In this document: positions 12,422-24,867 of the stretch, one piece after another
Layout: each line of letters starts with the position of its first letter
Position numbering within the stretch: position 1 is the first letter of the stretch
NCBI GenBank assembly: GCA_963969395.1
Contig: OZ017797.1
Coordinates: 30,752,001-30,816,000, forward strand
Reading direction: 5' to 3'
Origin: Pseudoscleropodium purum
Lineage: Eukaryota; Streptophyta; Bryopsida; Hypnales; Brachytheciaceae
Length of the DNA: 64,000 nt
Notes under the pieces: generated by a model
Told to the model about the DNA's origin: nothing
Seen by the model: the letters and a program-made list of their open reading frames with translations, nothing else
Databases searched by the model: none
Translations under genes and position numbers: made by a program

Positions 12422-12565
12422 AAAGCAACTAAGAAACAATTAGTCTGCAACTAGGAAACTAATGTGTGACTAAAAAGCAACTAAGAAACAATTATGGTCA
12501 TTTTACAAATGAATCTTTGTTGCAATCTTTTCCTAGTTGTTTCTTAGTTGTTTTTTGCAACTATA
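12422..12565. repeat. Inverted repeat around GCAACTAAGAAACAA
   Basis: AAGCAACTAAGAAACAATTA occurs twice in direct orientation (about 12424 and 12475). Its complement, TTGTTTCTTAGTTG, occurs at about 12536-12550, so the segment can fold into a hairpin. It may be a decayed MITE; no flanking duplication was found. Confidence 0.5.
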
Positions 12566-12781
12566 TAATGACTGCTCTGTAATTAAAACAATGTATCAAT
12601 GTTCTAAAAAGATGACATAAAACAATTACATTAGATTTGGTGCCAACAAAAAGGATTAAAATCACATGATAATTGTGTAGGACACTACTTGCATAGTAGC
12701 CAAATGTATTAGACATATTCTTCTAGTAAATGAATCAACTTGATCATCTTATATTGACATCCAATTCTCCTTGGTAATTGG

Positions 12782-13138
12782 TAGTGACTAAATAACTAGG
12801 GCAAATTTCATAAAAATGGTGGTATTCTATATGCCATTTTCACACCTTGACATTTAGGATAGGTATACATTGCTAACATCTAGGTCACTTTTAGATTAAA
12901 AAAAATCTATGATTGGCATAGATATTTGATCAAACAGTTTGAAAATCTAAGATTAGTATAGATTTCAAATATATAAGGAGTGTACTAGATTTTTGAAATC
13001 TAATATTGATATAGATCCTAGTACAAAATACATAGTTTAGATTGAGCAATCTAAACTACCAAAAGTGCCAAATTAACAAAATACCACCATTTTAACAAAA
13101 TTTGATATAACTGTGACATATATCATTAGTAGTCACTA
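12782..13138. mobile_element. Probable MITE of undetermined superfamily
   Basis: The outer ends carry TAGTGACTA and its complement. An inner pair, CAAATTTCATAAAAATGGTGGTATT on the left (about 12802) and the complement of CAAATTTTGTTAAAATGGTGGTATT on the right, match at about 21 of 25 positions. The inside is AT-rich with repeated TAGATTT..AAATCTA palindromes. No convincing target duplication was found, so the superfamily (hAT, Mutator) is undecided. Confidence 0.5.
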
Positions 13139-13800
13139 TATACATTCTAAAAATTTGATAAGTTGCAAAATTCAATTAAAAGTAGAAATCAATATATATA
13201 TAGAAATTCTAAATAACTTATAGGGTAAAAAAGGATAATTTTGGAACAATTATATATGATGCTAAATATTTTTGATGAACAATATCTTTATTGTCATCAT
13301 CTTAATAACAAACATTTAGAACACATTAGCATAGACCCAAATGTATAAGAGATGACAAAATTTTGTTGCTAAATAACATCAATTGTCGTGCATTTCTTCT
13401 TTAGGAGTTTTTTCCTTAAAAAAGAAATTAAAACATTCACACTACACCCAAAAGATCAAATGACAATTTGTACAAACTACTTTGCTACAAAAAATAGCAA
13501 TAAAGAAAAGGGTGTTCAATGTAAAAAATGAAGACTAGTCACAAAAGGTCATAATATACTTTATCATTGGCCTCACAATCCCCTTATATCTAGAAAAAAA
13601 AAGATATTTTTTTACTAGAGGCATAACAAGGCTAAAAATTAAAACTAATTTCAATTTTTCATAACTTATAAGGCTTACTTTTTATTAGGAGACCACCCTA
13701 TATATCAAGGAATCCAAAAGGAATCCCATAGATAAGAATTAAGAAAATTATAGTAAATTCTACCACTTAATGTCACGAGACAATTGCCTATATACTTTAT

Positions 13801-14006
13801 AAAATGTGACTTTAATGTGACTATGTAGTCAATATGGCTCATAGTAGATACTTATACATCACATTACAACAAAGCACAACTAAATAGTCACATGTACCTA
13901 AATGTGGCTTTTATAGAACCATATAGCCAATACTAATACAACTTATAATAGATGCATACATGTCACATTAACACAAGGAACTACTAAATAGTCACATTAG
14001 CAAACA
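13801..14006. repeat. Two-copy tandem duplication, unit about 104 bp
   Basis: Both halves contain ATAGTAGATxCxTAxACATxACATTA and end in ACTAAATAGTCACAT, spaced about 104 bp apart, with TGTGACT/AGTCACA motifs of opposite orientation inside. It is non-coding. Confidence 0.6.
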
Positions 14007-15144
14007 AAAGAAGATTCTAATTCACTTTATTATACATTGTTCAGAATGTATATGAATAAGTGTACCAAAATCAAACCCTTAGCTCTTAAAGGCTCTTATT
14101 TTTCATTGTATACATCTTAAACAATCAATAATTAATTTTAGTGTTGCTTTTTGACCAAAATGTAAGTATGTCTTCTAGGGAGATGATGATGGGTACAAGT
14201 ACCTTAAAACAATCTAGAATAGTCACCAATGCAATCTACTAATAACAACCAATGAAAACAATAACACATGCTAATAAGAACACTACAAATTATTTTCATT
14301 GTTACCATGAATGAAGTTGTTCTATAAACCCTAGGAAAAGTAAAGATAACCTCAAATATTTTAAAGATATGATAGAAATATAATATATGAAAATTAAATT
14401 GTAAGAAGTTTGGGATGACAACTTTTAATTTTGGATCAAAATGGCAACTTCTACACAAATTGTTTGTCTTAATCATATTTTGGAGGATATATACAAACCA
14501 AAAAATTCAACAATTGTATCTACCAAAGAAATAATAAAGAAAAAATATATCATTGTTTTAGAAATATTTTAGGACACCTAGACAAAGTGCCTTTTGATGG
14601 TTTTTGAATTGAAACAGTCAAGGTTCAGATACCACACCCAAGTGTCACCCTTAACCCAAATCATGATAGCTTGGGGTTGACTTAATACACCTATATTCAT
14701 TGAATGTCGTTCATTCTTAGAGTGTCCAAAAAATGGTACGATGGCTTGGAATCCTCTTGCGAAAATTAAGGCACTCTACTATAGTCTTCTACTATGTGAA
14801 AAGACTGAAATCAAGGCAGTCTAAGAGCACATAAAAGATTTATTTGAAAATACTTTGAAGCTTATCTTTCCAGATGGCTGGAACGAAACCAAAAGGTATA
14901 GAATAAATAAAATTCAATGCTAAATACGAGGTCGTATATTTGGTCGCAACTTGATTTTATACAATAAATTATCTCAACGGGAAACAACGAGTTCAGTCTT
15001 GACCCAATCTTAGCATTTCCAAGTCCAAATAGGCAATTGCTCACAGAAAATGGTAATTTAGTAGGAAGTCAAAACATGAAGCGTTCGAAGAAAGTGGTTG
15101 CTTGAACAGCCAGATAATGATTCGAACCACTTCAATATAAGATG
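14007..15144. other. Intergenic and presumed 3' flank of the LRR gene
   Basis: AT-rich, low-CG sequence with no recognisable gene. CG content rises from about 14860 towards the LRR stop codon at 15145, which fits a 3' untranslated region. No polyadenylation site could be fixed. Confidence 0.4.
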
Positions 15145-18100
15145 TTACCTGCTTCCTGCAGGAATTCTGTCCTGCAAATACTGCAATAAGGTTTTTGTGC
15201 CTTTCTCCAAAATCGGTCGTCTTATACTGCATAAGGGTAAAAGAACATGTTGTGAGTCTCACCTCACTAAGAGCCTATCCATATTGATAGTTTGAAGACA
15301 GACCAAACAAGCGAATTACAACAGGACCCAACTTCAAAAACCTCATAATACATGGAGCAAGTCCTGCAAATTTGAGCATGATAATAGGTCCCTAAAGAAA
15401 AGAAAGTAGCTAACACAAATTTAAGAGATTATTACAAGTTGTCCACAAAAGAAAATAGGAAATAATACATACCTCCGCAAGGGATTGCCATCCACTTTCA
15501 GATGCTTCAAGGAAGGTTCAAGTAGACCCTGTACTCGAACAAAGAGATACTTGTCAAAAACAGCACAAACACCAGCAAATGAAAATCCCGAAAATCCTCC
15601 TACCAAAGTTTAAGGTAAAAACTCAATTCGTCACATACCAATTTAGGCGGAAGCTGTGAAATGTTGTTGTCGGAGATGTCAAGCGTCTCTAAGCGAGCTA
15701 AACAAGTTATCCACTGCAGCACGAATCTAATGTGTCACTAAAAGTCACATGAAGCTTACAGATATCGAAAGCAAGAGCACGGATTTGAAAACGATTAGCA
15801 CGGACATGCTGGATACATCTACAATCTCAAGAAATGTTGCAGGAGAGTCTCTAATATACCCTTGCAAACCATAGGTATTCTTGAAAGAGAGACCGATGTT
15901 GCCAAAATAAGCGTAATGAGTTGTAAGCGTTTAGCATAGAAAATGGTTTGGAATGAAAACCTCAGGGATGACACTGATGGAATTTTGGCTGACATCAAGA
16001 AAACATAATTTCTGTAAGGACTTCAAGTCTTCTCGGAAATCCTGAAGCTGAGTCCTCCTGAAATCCAGATTCCAAATAATCAGAAACTTAACAACTGCAC
16101 CTGCTGAAGCAAATCCTCGGTAATACAGTCCTCCAAAGCAGCTCAGTATTTGCGGACACGGTGAAAATTGATGCCACCCTTCTCGATATCGAAAAATTGA
16201 ATTCACAAATGACTACACATTACATTTGCTTTTTTGAACAACTTCAACGCAAATATTTTGTACGCATGCACCTGAAACCAATTATAATGCACGGATCACG
16301 GCAGTCATCAGAGAGAAGACCTATCACGAACAGCTTCATTTACCTCAGACGAAGTTCTCGCAAGTTTGGCATCTCCGCTAACGCTGGAGGAGGAGGCAGC
16401 CTTGATGGAATTCCACTCAAATCTAATACGGCAAGCTTTGCAACTGCGACAAAGGCTCCTTCAGGAAACTGTTCCACAGAAAGATGAAATACCATTCATT
16501 ACTACCAGCCTCGACAAACTAACTACATATGAAACACTAAAACAGTGCTGCCACAAACCAGAGAGATTACACTAAACACAGAAAAGACATGCCAGACGAT
16601 GTGTCCTGTCTTAAAAGAAACTGTAAAATTTAGAGATCGTTTAGCATACCTCACGAAACGGGTTGTAAGCAACGTGCAACTCTTGAAGGTTGGGTACGGA
16701 GCCTAGCACTGCACCTGGCCACTCTGCAAGCTTATTATTCGATAGGATCAAAACCTGTGCCATTAACAAACTAGAGTCATCATTCCGAGTCCTTCTAGCT
16801 CTAAGCATAGAGCACAATTTGAGATCCTGACATAAGAAATTCGTGAAAGGGTTTACGTACTAGAATTGACGGCATCATATTTTAGATACTGGATTGATTA
16901 TCCTAATCGAAAGCATAATATGAAATGCACACTAGATCTTTATTTTCGGCAAGGCAATTTCCACCTAATTGATAAGAAGTTTCTGGGGCTATCTCACCTC
17001 CAAAGCTGAGCACATAGAAAGTTCAGTTGGCAATGCCTTGATGTGGTTCTGACCCAGATCTAGAGTAGTGATGTCAGATGTTTCCCATGCCGCTGGAGGA
17101 ACCTCAAAAAGTTTTTTCTTTGTTAAAGACAGAATCTGAATATACAACATCCAGTTGCCAACATCAGAAAGAGTGAGACAATCTAAATGCTAAATACTCT
17201 TCAAAGTCAAACCTTATATCCAACTTGGAACTATTCTGGAGCTGTTGGCAGTACTTCAACAGACACCATACTAACAGATTACATCCACTTTATGGCAGAC
17301 TAGAGGAAAAAAACGCAGACCATCATGTAAAGGTGGGATGTTAAAACGACTATCATGACCAACAAAGGAGTTCAACGGAATGCCTGCAGTCATACGAGAT
17401 AGAATTAAAATTCAGCGATACACCAGACCCAAAAGCAGGCACCTGGCAACGCCAAGTTGACCATAGACACATCACAAGTGTGGAAATAACAACAACATAG
17501 AGCTTACCTTTGAAGACGAAGCTTGACGTGCTGCATGCACGATTTGGTCAGGTAGACCTATCGTACCAAACACATTTCCTGATGCTGGCCCCTGCTCATT
17601 GGCTTCTGTAAAGAACAATATTTAATATATGTACAAAGCACTTGACAAACTTTAAGTCGAATCACGTCAGTTAACCTGAGCTTCGAATTTGGCCCTGAAC
17701 GCATTCAACACCCCACCCCACCCTAATAAAAGATGCAATAATATGCATGAATACAAATAAAAAAACAAGTTGCGAAACTAAATCCAAAGTAGAGGCAGAA
17801 TTTCTTGCCTGTTTCAGCCTCTGTTGCAGGTATTCGAGATTGAAGGTACTTCAGCAAAGCTGGAGTGGGTCCCATGACAAGTGTACTGCAAGAAGTAAAC
17901 TCCACGCAAATGGACTTAAACGCAAGACAATAGATATAGAGATTTCTAGAAAGACGAGAATGCATGAACTGACAAAACTCAGACCAACTGCCATAAAATC
18001 AGACCAGCTTGCAATCGAGTTAGATAGTGTACCTTCGAAGGGACCGCATTGGATTACCAACCAGCAATAGCTTACGCAGAGAAGTCATGGAACCTGCCTC

Positions 18101-21100
18101 AAAATGATGAAGCAGAACTCAGAAATAAACAAACCATGGTCTTTACCTATGTCAATATAAAACAAAATGCCACAAAATTATTATTAATAACGTTCAAAGG
18201 CACAGCATAAAACACTGCATAAAACACATTGAAAGGGACGTACCAAGCTCAGATGGCAACCCCGAAAGGTTGTTGTTCGACAGATCCAGAAGTGACAATC
18301 GCAATGAGCAAGCCTTAGCTGGAAACTCTGTTAGCTGTTATCCAAAGTGAATGTGTATGAGTATTTGCTCACAAGCTGATATTCCACTCAAATACAACAT
18401 AAGAATTCCACTCGATTACAACATGACAATCTAGACAATATCAGAGAAATCTTTAATTAAAGAAGGCTCCCGGTTTCAAATTCCTGAATTAGGGGCAGAG
18501 TGCAAAAGTGTACCTGGTTTGAATGAAGATCAAGATTGCTCAAACTCTTGATACTTCCAGCCTCATCAGGAACTACCTTCAGTAGGTTGTCACTGCAGTA
18601 ACAGGAGACTAACAGTAACTACAAAATGTGTCCCCAGTAGATAGTATACTGCTCATGAGTATAATGAAAAAATCTTTTATAAGGTTGACGATTGGAGAAA
18701 TCATGCAATTTATTAATCGCATCACGAGAGACAATCTAATCGAAGCCAAACTGGATGGCAATTTCAAATCTGACTAATCTATTAATGAGCGATCCTAAAC
18801 AGTGTACAGTGTTAATAACATTCAGCTCAACCAAAGAGAAGTTGCCAGAAAAATGATCATCAGGACAGAATACTTGTGTTAAGCCTAAAGTTCAGTGAAC
18901 TTTAACGCAGCAGGAAATATATTTTCTGTAAATACAAATACGTGAGATACACACCCCAAGAAAAGCTCCAACAAGGCTGAACATCCCGCAATTGATGGTG
19001 GAAGGTAAGTGAGGCCTGTAACAAAACCAATACTAAGATTAACTGATCCACACTTCTCCTTTTACAGAAAATGTCGATGCATGAGCATGCGTTCAAGAAA
19101 GTAAAGTTCTCCCAACTTCCAACACGAAATTTAAGTAAATAAAGCCTCTCCAGTAATGGCCACACAATATTTGAGAAAGATGTATAGTATTCACTATGCT
19201 TCTACGATCACTGTGGTGTGGTACATACGATTCTGATGAAGGTCAAGGCGAATAAGCTTCGACAGTTTTCCCAAAGAATTAGGTAACGCCGTGAGTGCAT
19301 TTCTTCCTAAAATCAGAAGGTCGTCAAGAAGAATACAGGAGCAGGACATCAATAAGATTAGAAAATGGAAACATTCAGTAAGAAAATTGGAAACTTGGTA
19401 TCCCAGTGCGAAGCAAACAACTCTAAGAAAGCAAACAATTTTTACGACATTATGTCGAGACTATATCGGGTGCATGAATAGGAAGTAGTTGGCCTTCTGT
19501 TAATTCAGTAACCAACAAACGACAGCAGGCCCTGTTGCATTAAGATTTATCTGATATGGTACTTGCCTGCACTCAATTCGGTCAAATTTGGGAAGGAACT
19601 GAATAAGCTCTCAGATAGCTCACTGATACGATTGCTCTGTTACATCATCATCGTCCCTAGTGAAAAAAAACTTCAAAGAAATCTAAAAACAAACATTGAA
19701 ACTGTGGCATCTCCAAAACATGATGTGCTATTGTGGGATTTTGACGGTTTTTAACTGGCATCTTAAAACATCGAAATACACACATAAGAACAAATACATA
19801 ATGAAGGTCCTAACATCATAACTTACACTGAATTTGCATAACCACGTTAGTATGCACTGTAAAAACGACACGAAAAGCATGGAAAACAGCATCTACAACG
19901 GAAAAAAATTGTTTCATGAAACGTTTCATGCCTCAATATTAAGCGTAGAAAGCTTAGAACAGCTCCCTAGTTCCTCCGGAAGAGTAACTAGCAAATTGTT
20001 GTGTGCCTGACCAAAAACATCACAAAATCTATTAGACTTGCTCACGCTAAAGACCATAAACCAAGAGAGAACGAACAATTTCATCAATACAGCTTATATT
20101 GGTATTCTGCCGCAGCTTGTGAACAATGTCAAACAGATTATGAGATTATGTCTAGCCAAGCATGTCGAGGTGTGGCATGATCGTCCAGAGTACAACTTCC
20201 AACAACTATGTCAGAAAATGTTGACATCCTAATTGTCAAAAAAAAATCTTGGCTTCCATCGCTAAAGGAAGTAGAAAAATAGCCTCGAGCAGCAAATACT
20301 CCTTTCCAAAATGGTTTATCAGCATAACCAACGCACCTTAAGCTCCACCAACTCGGTGCACCTACCAAGGCTACTGGGAAGCTTTGACAAAGAATTGCTT
20401 GCACAATTGAGTCTGGTGCAACGAAGAGCAGAAAATTAGTGACGTCTGACCAAAGCAACCCAACAGTTTTAAGCATATAATTCAGTTTCTTTTATACTAA
20501 AAATATAATTTTAAATACATAACGAGACAATGGAGCACATGGACTTAAATCTTCCAGGAAGGAATGGTTTAGGGAAAAGACCTGACTAGAGAGGTCAGAA
20601 ATCCAAGTTCGGAAGGCAGCTCTACAATGGAGTTGCCGGAGACATCAAGAATCTTCAGCAGGGCGAGACTACACAACAAGACCAGCAGGATCACAAAGGA
20701 GTCCGAAATTCCAACACTTGCAAGATTTTAGAAAGTTGAACAAGACCATGAAGCGATTTATAACTTACTTGCCAATAGCTGGAGGAAGAAATGTTAGCTG
20801 ATTGTGACTCAAATTAAGAAAGGTGAGTGAGCCAATGTCCCCCAAGCGATCAGATATGGCTGCAATATTGTTGTGCGATATATCAAGCTTGTGAATCTCC
20901 ACCACCTAGCATCAAACAATGTATCAAGTAACCACATAACAGCTGATGTAAAGGTCTGTAATCCTCATTCTATGAAGGGGAGCTAACTATATAAATAGAT
21001 ATCAAAATGGTGCATAAACAGGAACACTAATTATCCCATTGTGAGCACCTTGAATTAAACAATTGAACAATTGAATCCTACGAAACTTCGTCGCATCATC

Positions 21101-21613
21101 AAACATCTAAATTTAAATTTGGAACAAATGTAAAAGAAAAAGAAAGGAGTAGGCATGGTCTCACCTCCCACCACTTCTCTTCGGAGCCGCCTTCATTCAG
21201 TAAATTGTAGACACGAGGTGGCACCTCTCTGTTACACAAGAAAACAATCGTCAAGCCTTGTTTATACCTTAAAAGCAACTTCTACGTCGTTCTCTTGAAA
21301 CACCTAATTCTCGTTTAATACAAAGTCACTGCTTTTCGTCCTGGTCCTCTAAAATACAATGCTCGATCCTTCTGAAAAGCTACCCCACTTCCTAGTGTCT
21401 AGAGCTTCTCACAAACTCAACTATACCAAACCTAAACAGTCGTAATTATCATTTACGATTACAGAAAAAGGCCAATGCCATTCAGAAAGAAAGAGAGACA
21501 GAGAGCACAATGCATTTGGCTAAAACATACGAGAGGCTGCGATTGGAAATGTTGAGCGATCCCGAGGCCTTGGCGGCCTTGATCATCCTCTCGATTCCTC
21601 CCATGGCGTCCAT
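15145..21613 (-). CDS. LRRC40-like leucine-rich-repeat protein, 604 aa, 21 exons
   Basis: Intact model with exons, in transcript order: 21613-21531, 21228-21165, 20905-20769, 20668-20582, 20412-20337, 20006-19932, 19636-19567, 19306-19229, 19015-18955, 18592-18514, 18334-18244, 18093-18033, 17885-17809, 17605-17508, 17135-16998, 16754-16650, 16468-16344, 16057-15961, 15713-15639, 15528-15473, 15226-15145. The total of 1815 nt is in frame throughout. The start [20 protein letters not shown] and SNRSLS, EKWWE, LRRLDLHQN-type repeats, [22 protein letters not shown] and a C-terminal [20 protein letters not shown] segment match plant LRRC40 homologues (about 580-600 aa), related to the intracellular Ras-group LRR class. 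There are roughly 20 repeats of ~23 residues, with no signal peptide, membrane segment or kinase, so it is probably a cytosolic protein-binding scaffold. Three introns appear to use GC donors (after exons 6, 7 and 13). Confidence 0.9.
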
Positions 21614-23664
21614 GATTCATTCCACCACAACCCTGTCGTCTGTGAAACTGCTGACGAGTCGTTCTGCACCAAATCGTGGCCAAATGTCACCCGGAAAAAA
21701 AAAGCTGCACTGTAATCACACGGCGGATCCGAAAAGAGAAAGCTAAACTACCGATTCGCAGTCCGCCATAGACGGTTTGAGACCATTTGACCGCAAGAAT
21801 CGCCGGGACGGCAGCACCAGGAGTGGGAGATGAGCTTCGAGGTTTGGGTCGTCTTCGAGAAGAGCAGGCCAGTAAAAGAACGGATGAATGACTTCATCGT
21901 CTCGAAGGAAAATAGAGGATGAATATTGCTTTCATTCATCTTGACCAGTGCACATGGCTCCAGCACTTGAAGGCCATTCAACTATTTTATTAGCACCAAC
22001 TCACTCAAGCAGCAGGACCCAATAATTCATAAAATGATGCACTTGCCCTTTGAAGTGGCCAAACTTAAATGTGAAAAAGCTGATGTAACATGAAAAGGAA
22101 AAAATAAAATTTGACGAACAAAAGTTAGTGGAACTCCTTTAGAAGAGAAGAAACTCACTCCTTTTATTATTTTTTTTATTGACATACTCCTGTCTCTTTT
22201 AATAATGGGTTTCTTCAATCCACAATCCATACTGAAGTCGATAGGGTGTTTCCAGTAACTGTGTTGGTAGATGGCAATGGCATGTACGACAAATACTGAC
22301 CATGTAAGGTTGGCCAACTACAACCCCATTGCCCATTGTGACCTGCTTGCAATTCTGTCTCATTGAATTCTTGCATAAAATATAAGCTTAAGTTGTCTTC
22401 ACATGAGAGTCCAGGGTTGTTTGTGGGTACACTTATGTTTAGCATTTTGAGAATTCATAGTTTATTCATATGCTGCCCAAAATATGCATGCCAAGATAAT
22501 CTAGAATCCTTGTTTGACTTTAAACTAAGGCTTCTTTTCTTTTTCTTTTTTTATGAAGTGCCAAAGTGGTGATGAAAAATATTATATTGGTGCTCCAAAT
22601 TTCAACATTCATCCACATATTAGATAGAAGATATCCTATTAGTATATATCACATATCTATAGTTTTGTTTTCATCTACAATTTGGTGATTTTATCCAAGG
22701 TTTTGTTTTTTAATTTGAAGTTTTATTGGCAAAAAAACTTCATGGTTTGTGGTCATTTTCTAGCCATATTATTTTTTTTAGTGCAATCTAGCACTATAAA
22801 GCCCCCAAAAGACCTTATCTAAACAAGGTCTATCCAAAATTTAAACAATTTATTATTGGGAATCAAGCCAAAATGCTTATTTGGACCATATAGTTACAAG
22901 TTACCTTCACTACATCTAATTGAGGCCTTCAACATTCAAAATTGATCTTGCCATATTTATATTATAAATGTACATATTTTGAATATAAAAGTTTAGGATT
23001 GATTTTTGCAAATGCATATACAACTTTAAGAAAATCATCATTATTTTTTCATATGTAAAAAAATCTCCACTACTTCTATACCCTAGGAAAACAATTAAGG
23101 GAAGATAGAGCTTATGTTAGTCACTTATATTATTATTTGCCATTGAAGCCAAAAGACACCCAACTTTGGTATATTCCACAATCACATGAGTGAATTTGTT
23201 TATTTGAAATGATGGTTTTCAATTTTCAAGCTTGAATTAGAATAGAATTGCCTATTATTAGCATCCATCCAATTTTGCCATCTAAAAGATCTTCCCACTT
23301 TTGTGTTAATGGCCCGCCTACAAGCCTACCCATTAACACAATTTTAGCAGTTCCTTCATCATGATGGCAATGCACTTTGGCAACAAACATCTCAACCCAC
23401 ACTTTAACATGGGCCATTCATTCTTTAACATTTTAACTTTGAAAAATTACAAAAAACTCACTTCTTATCAAAATATCTTCATTCTTCTTGCAAATGATTT
23501 CTCTCAAACTATTCAATCTCCAAAAAATATGAGAATTGACAAATAGCTTCTCCAAAGTACCTAGATAGAAAATCTATATGATAATGGGCAATTCTACCTT
23601 TCTTAATCCTACATGCATTCCTTGCATATGATGGAGTTCCATATAAGATAATATGCTCATAAAG
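21614..23664. other. LRR gene 5' flank and intergenic DNA
   Basis: The first ~370 bases upstream of the LRR start are CG-richer than what follows and should hold the 5' UTR and promoter; no clear TATA box was fixed. From about 22030 the sequence becomes AT-rich and CG-poor, with no recognisable gene, and ends at a copy of dispersed repeat R2. Confidence 0.4.
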
Positions 23665-23945
23665 TGACCATTTAAGAGTTGATTGCTTGGGGGGGAAGCT
23701 AAACTCCTTGAAACAATTTTCAGCAAACTTTCAGAGGAAGAAAAATGAAAATGGCATTGAATTCAAGTTGTTTCATATTTTTGAACCTTTGTGCAACGAG
23801 TTACAAATTTTTATAGTTGAAATGTAGTGGTTACTAATAGCGACCACCTCCTAAATTGAATGATACTGGTATATGGAAAAAAGCAAAATGTACCTCTGTC
23901 ATGATCACTTTTAGAGCAGATTACTATAAGATGCAATGTGTTTCA
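23665..23945. repeat. Dispersed repeat R2, copy 1
   Basis: Begins GACCATTTAAGAGTTGATTGC, continues GAAGCTAAACTCCTTGAAACAATTTTCAG, CAAGTTGTTTCATATTTTTG, and ends near GCAAAATG..CATGATCACTTTTA. The same string of blocks occurs at 55856-56185, partly at 49540-49810, and its first ~15 bp at 52436-52450. This copy is uninterrupted and serves as an approximate empty-site reference for the Harbinger element. Confidence 0.75.
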
Positions 23946-24867
23946 TGCCACTCTTGGTTGTTGCGGCAATGCAAGTCAATAACCGTCTGAGACAGATAAC
24001 AACGGTACCACTTTCAGACTCAACTACGTCTGCATTTATAATTCTTCCTAATTCGGTTTCAATATAATTTCATTGTAATTACTTTTATACGATTTGATTC
24101 ACCAATCTAAACACACTTGACCTAAAACAGTCATTTCTTTAAGGTCAGTATCTTTTCGGTAGGGACTATACATACGCTGGCAGCAATCCAAAATCTCCAT
24201 TGCAAGTAAAAAATTCACCTTCCACAACTCTCTCCTCCTGAGTCCAGGTATACTTCTCTTAGTCTTGTCAGGACCCAGCAATAGTCAGCAAGATTAGTCA
24301 CTGCATGGAGGTATTCAATCCATCGCACTGACACCCTGATGAATTGATAACCGACAAAACAGAGCAGAAAAAACCCAATTCCGAAAGCAGAACGTGATAT
24401 AAATCAACACCAAAAGCTGCCCTTGTCGATCAAACATTTGTGTTCTGAGAATTGCACGATAGGACTCATGTACCTGAACAGACTCTCCTTCCAAAGGGTG
24501 AAGCCAATGTACAAAAAATGAAAGGGAACTCTATTAATGACTTTCTGCGGCTTCAAATACAAGGTTAAAAAGACCCTGGATTGCCTAACGTATCTCGCTT
24601 CCAGAAACCTAGAAAAAAATGCCCTCTAAGGAGTGAAATTAACAGTAAAGCAAGCAAAAGCTCGACGTTCTAACAAAGGATTCTCGTATTCATCCAGCGC
24701 ACAGTGGAAATGGACCCAACCACAACCGTTGGTTCCCAAGGGACTCAATCACGTGAATAATGTCATGCTGATGCACAAGCTTGAAACTGTAGGGTCTCCG
24801 CAGAATGGAAGCACTTCAGGCCTCCAAATACGTCCAGATCAAAATTGCATATCTCCAACTGGAAAGC
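23946..24867. other. Presumed 3' flank of CCT2
   Basis: Moderate CG content with no recognised protein in the open stretches (24099-24281 minus, 24633-24893 plus). From about 24600 it likely belongs to the CCT2 3' untranslated region. Nothing else was supported. Confidence 0.4.
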
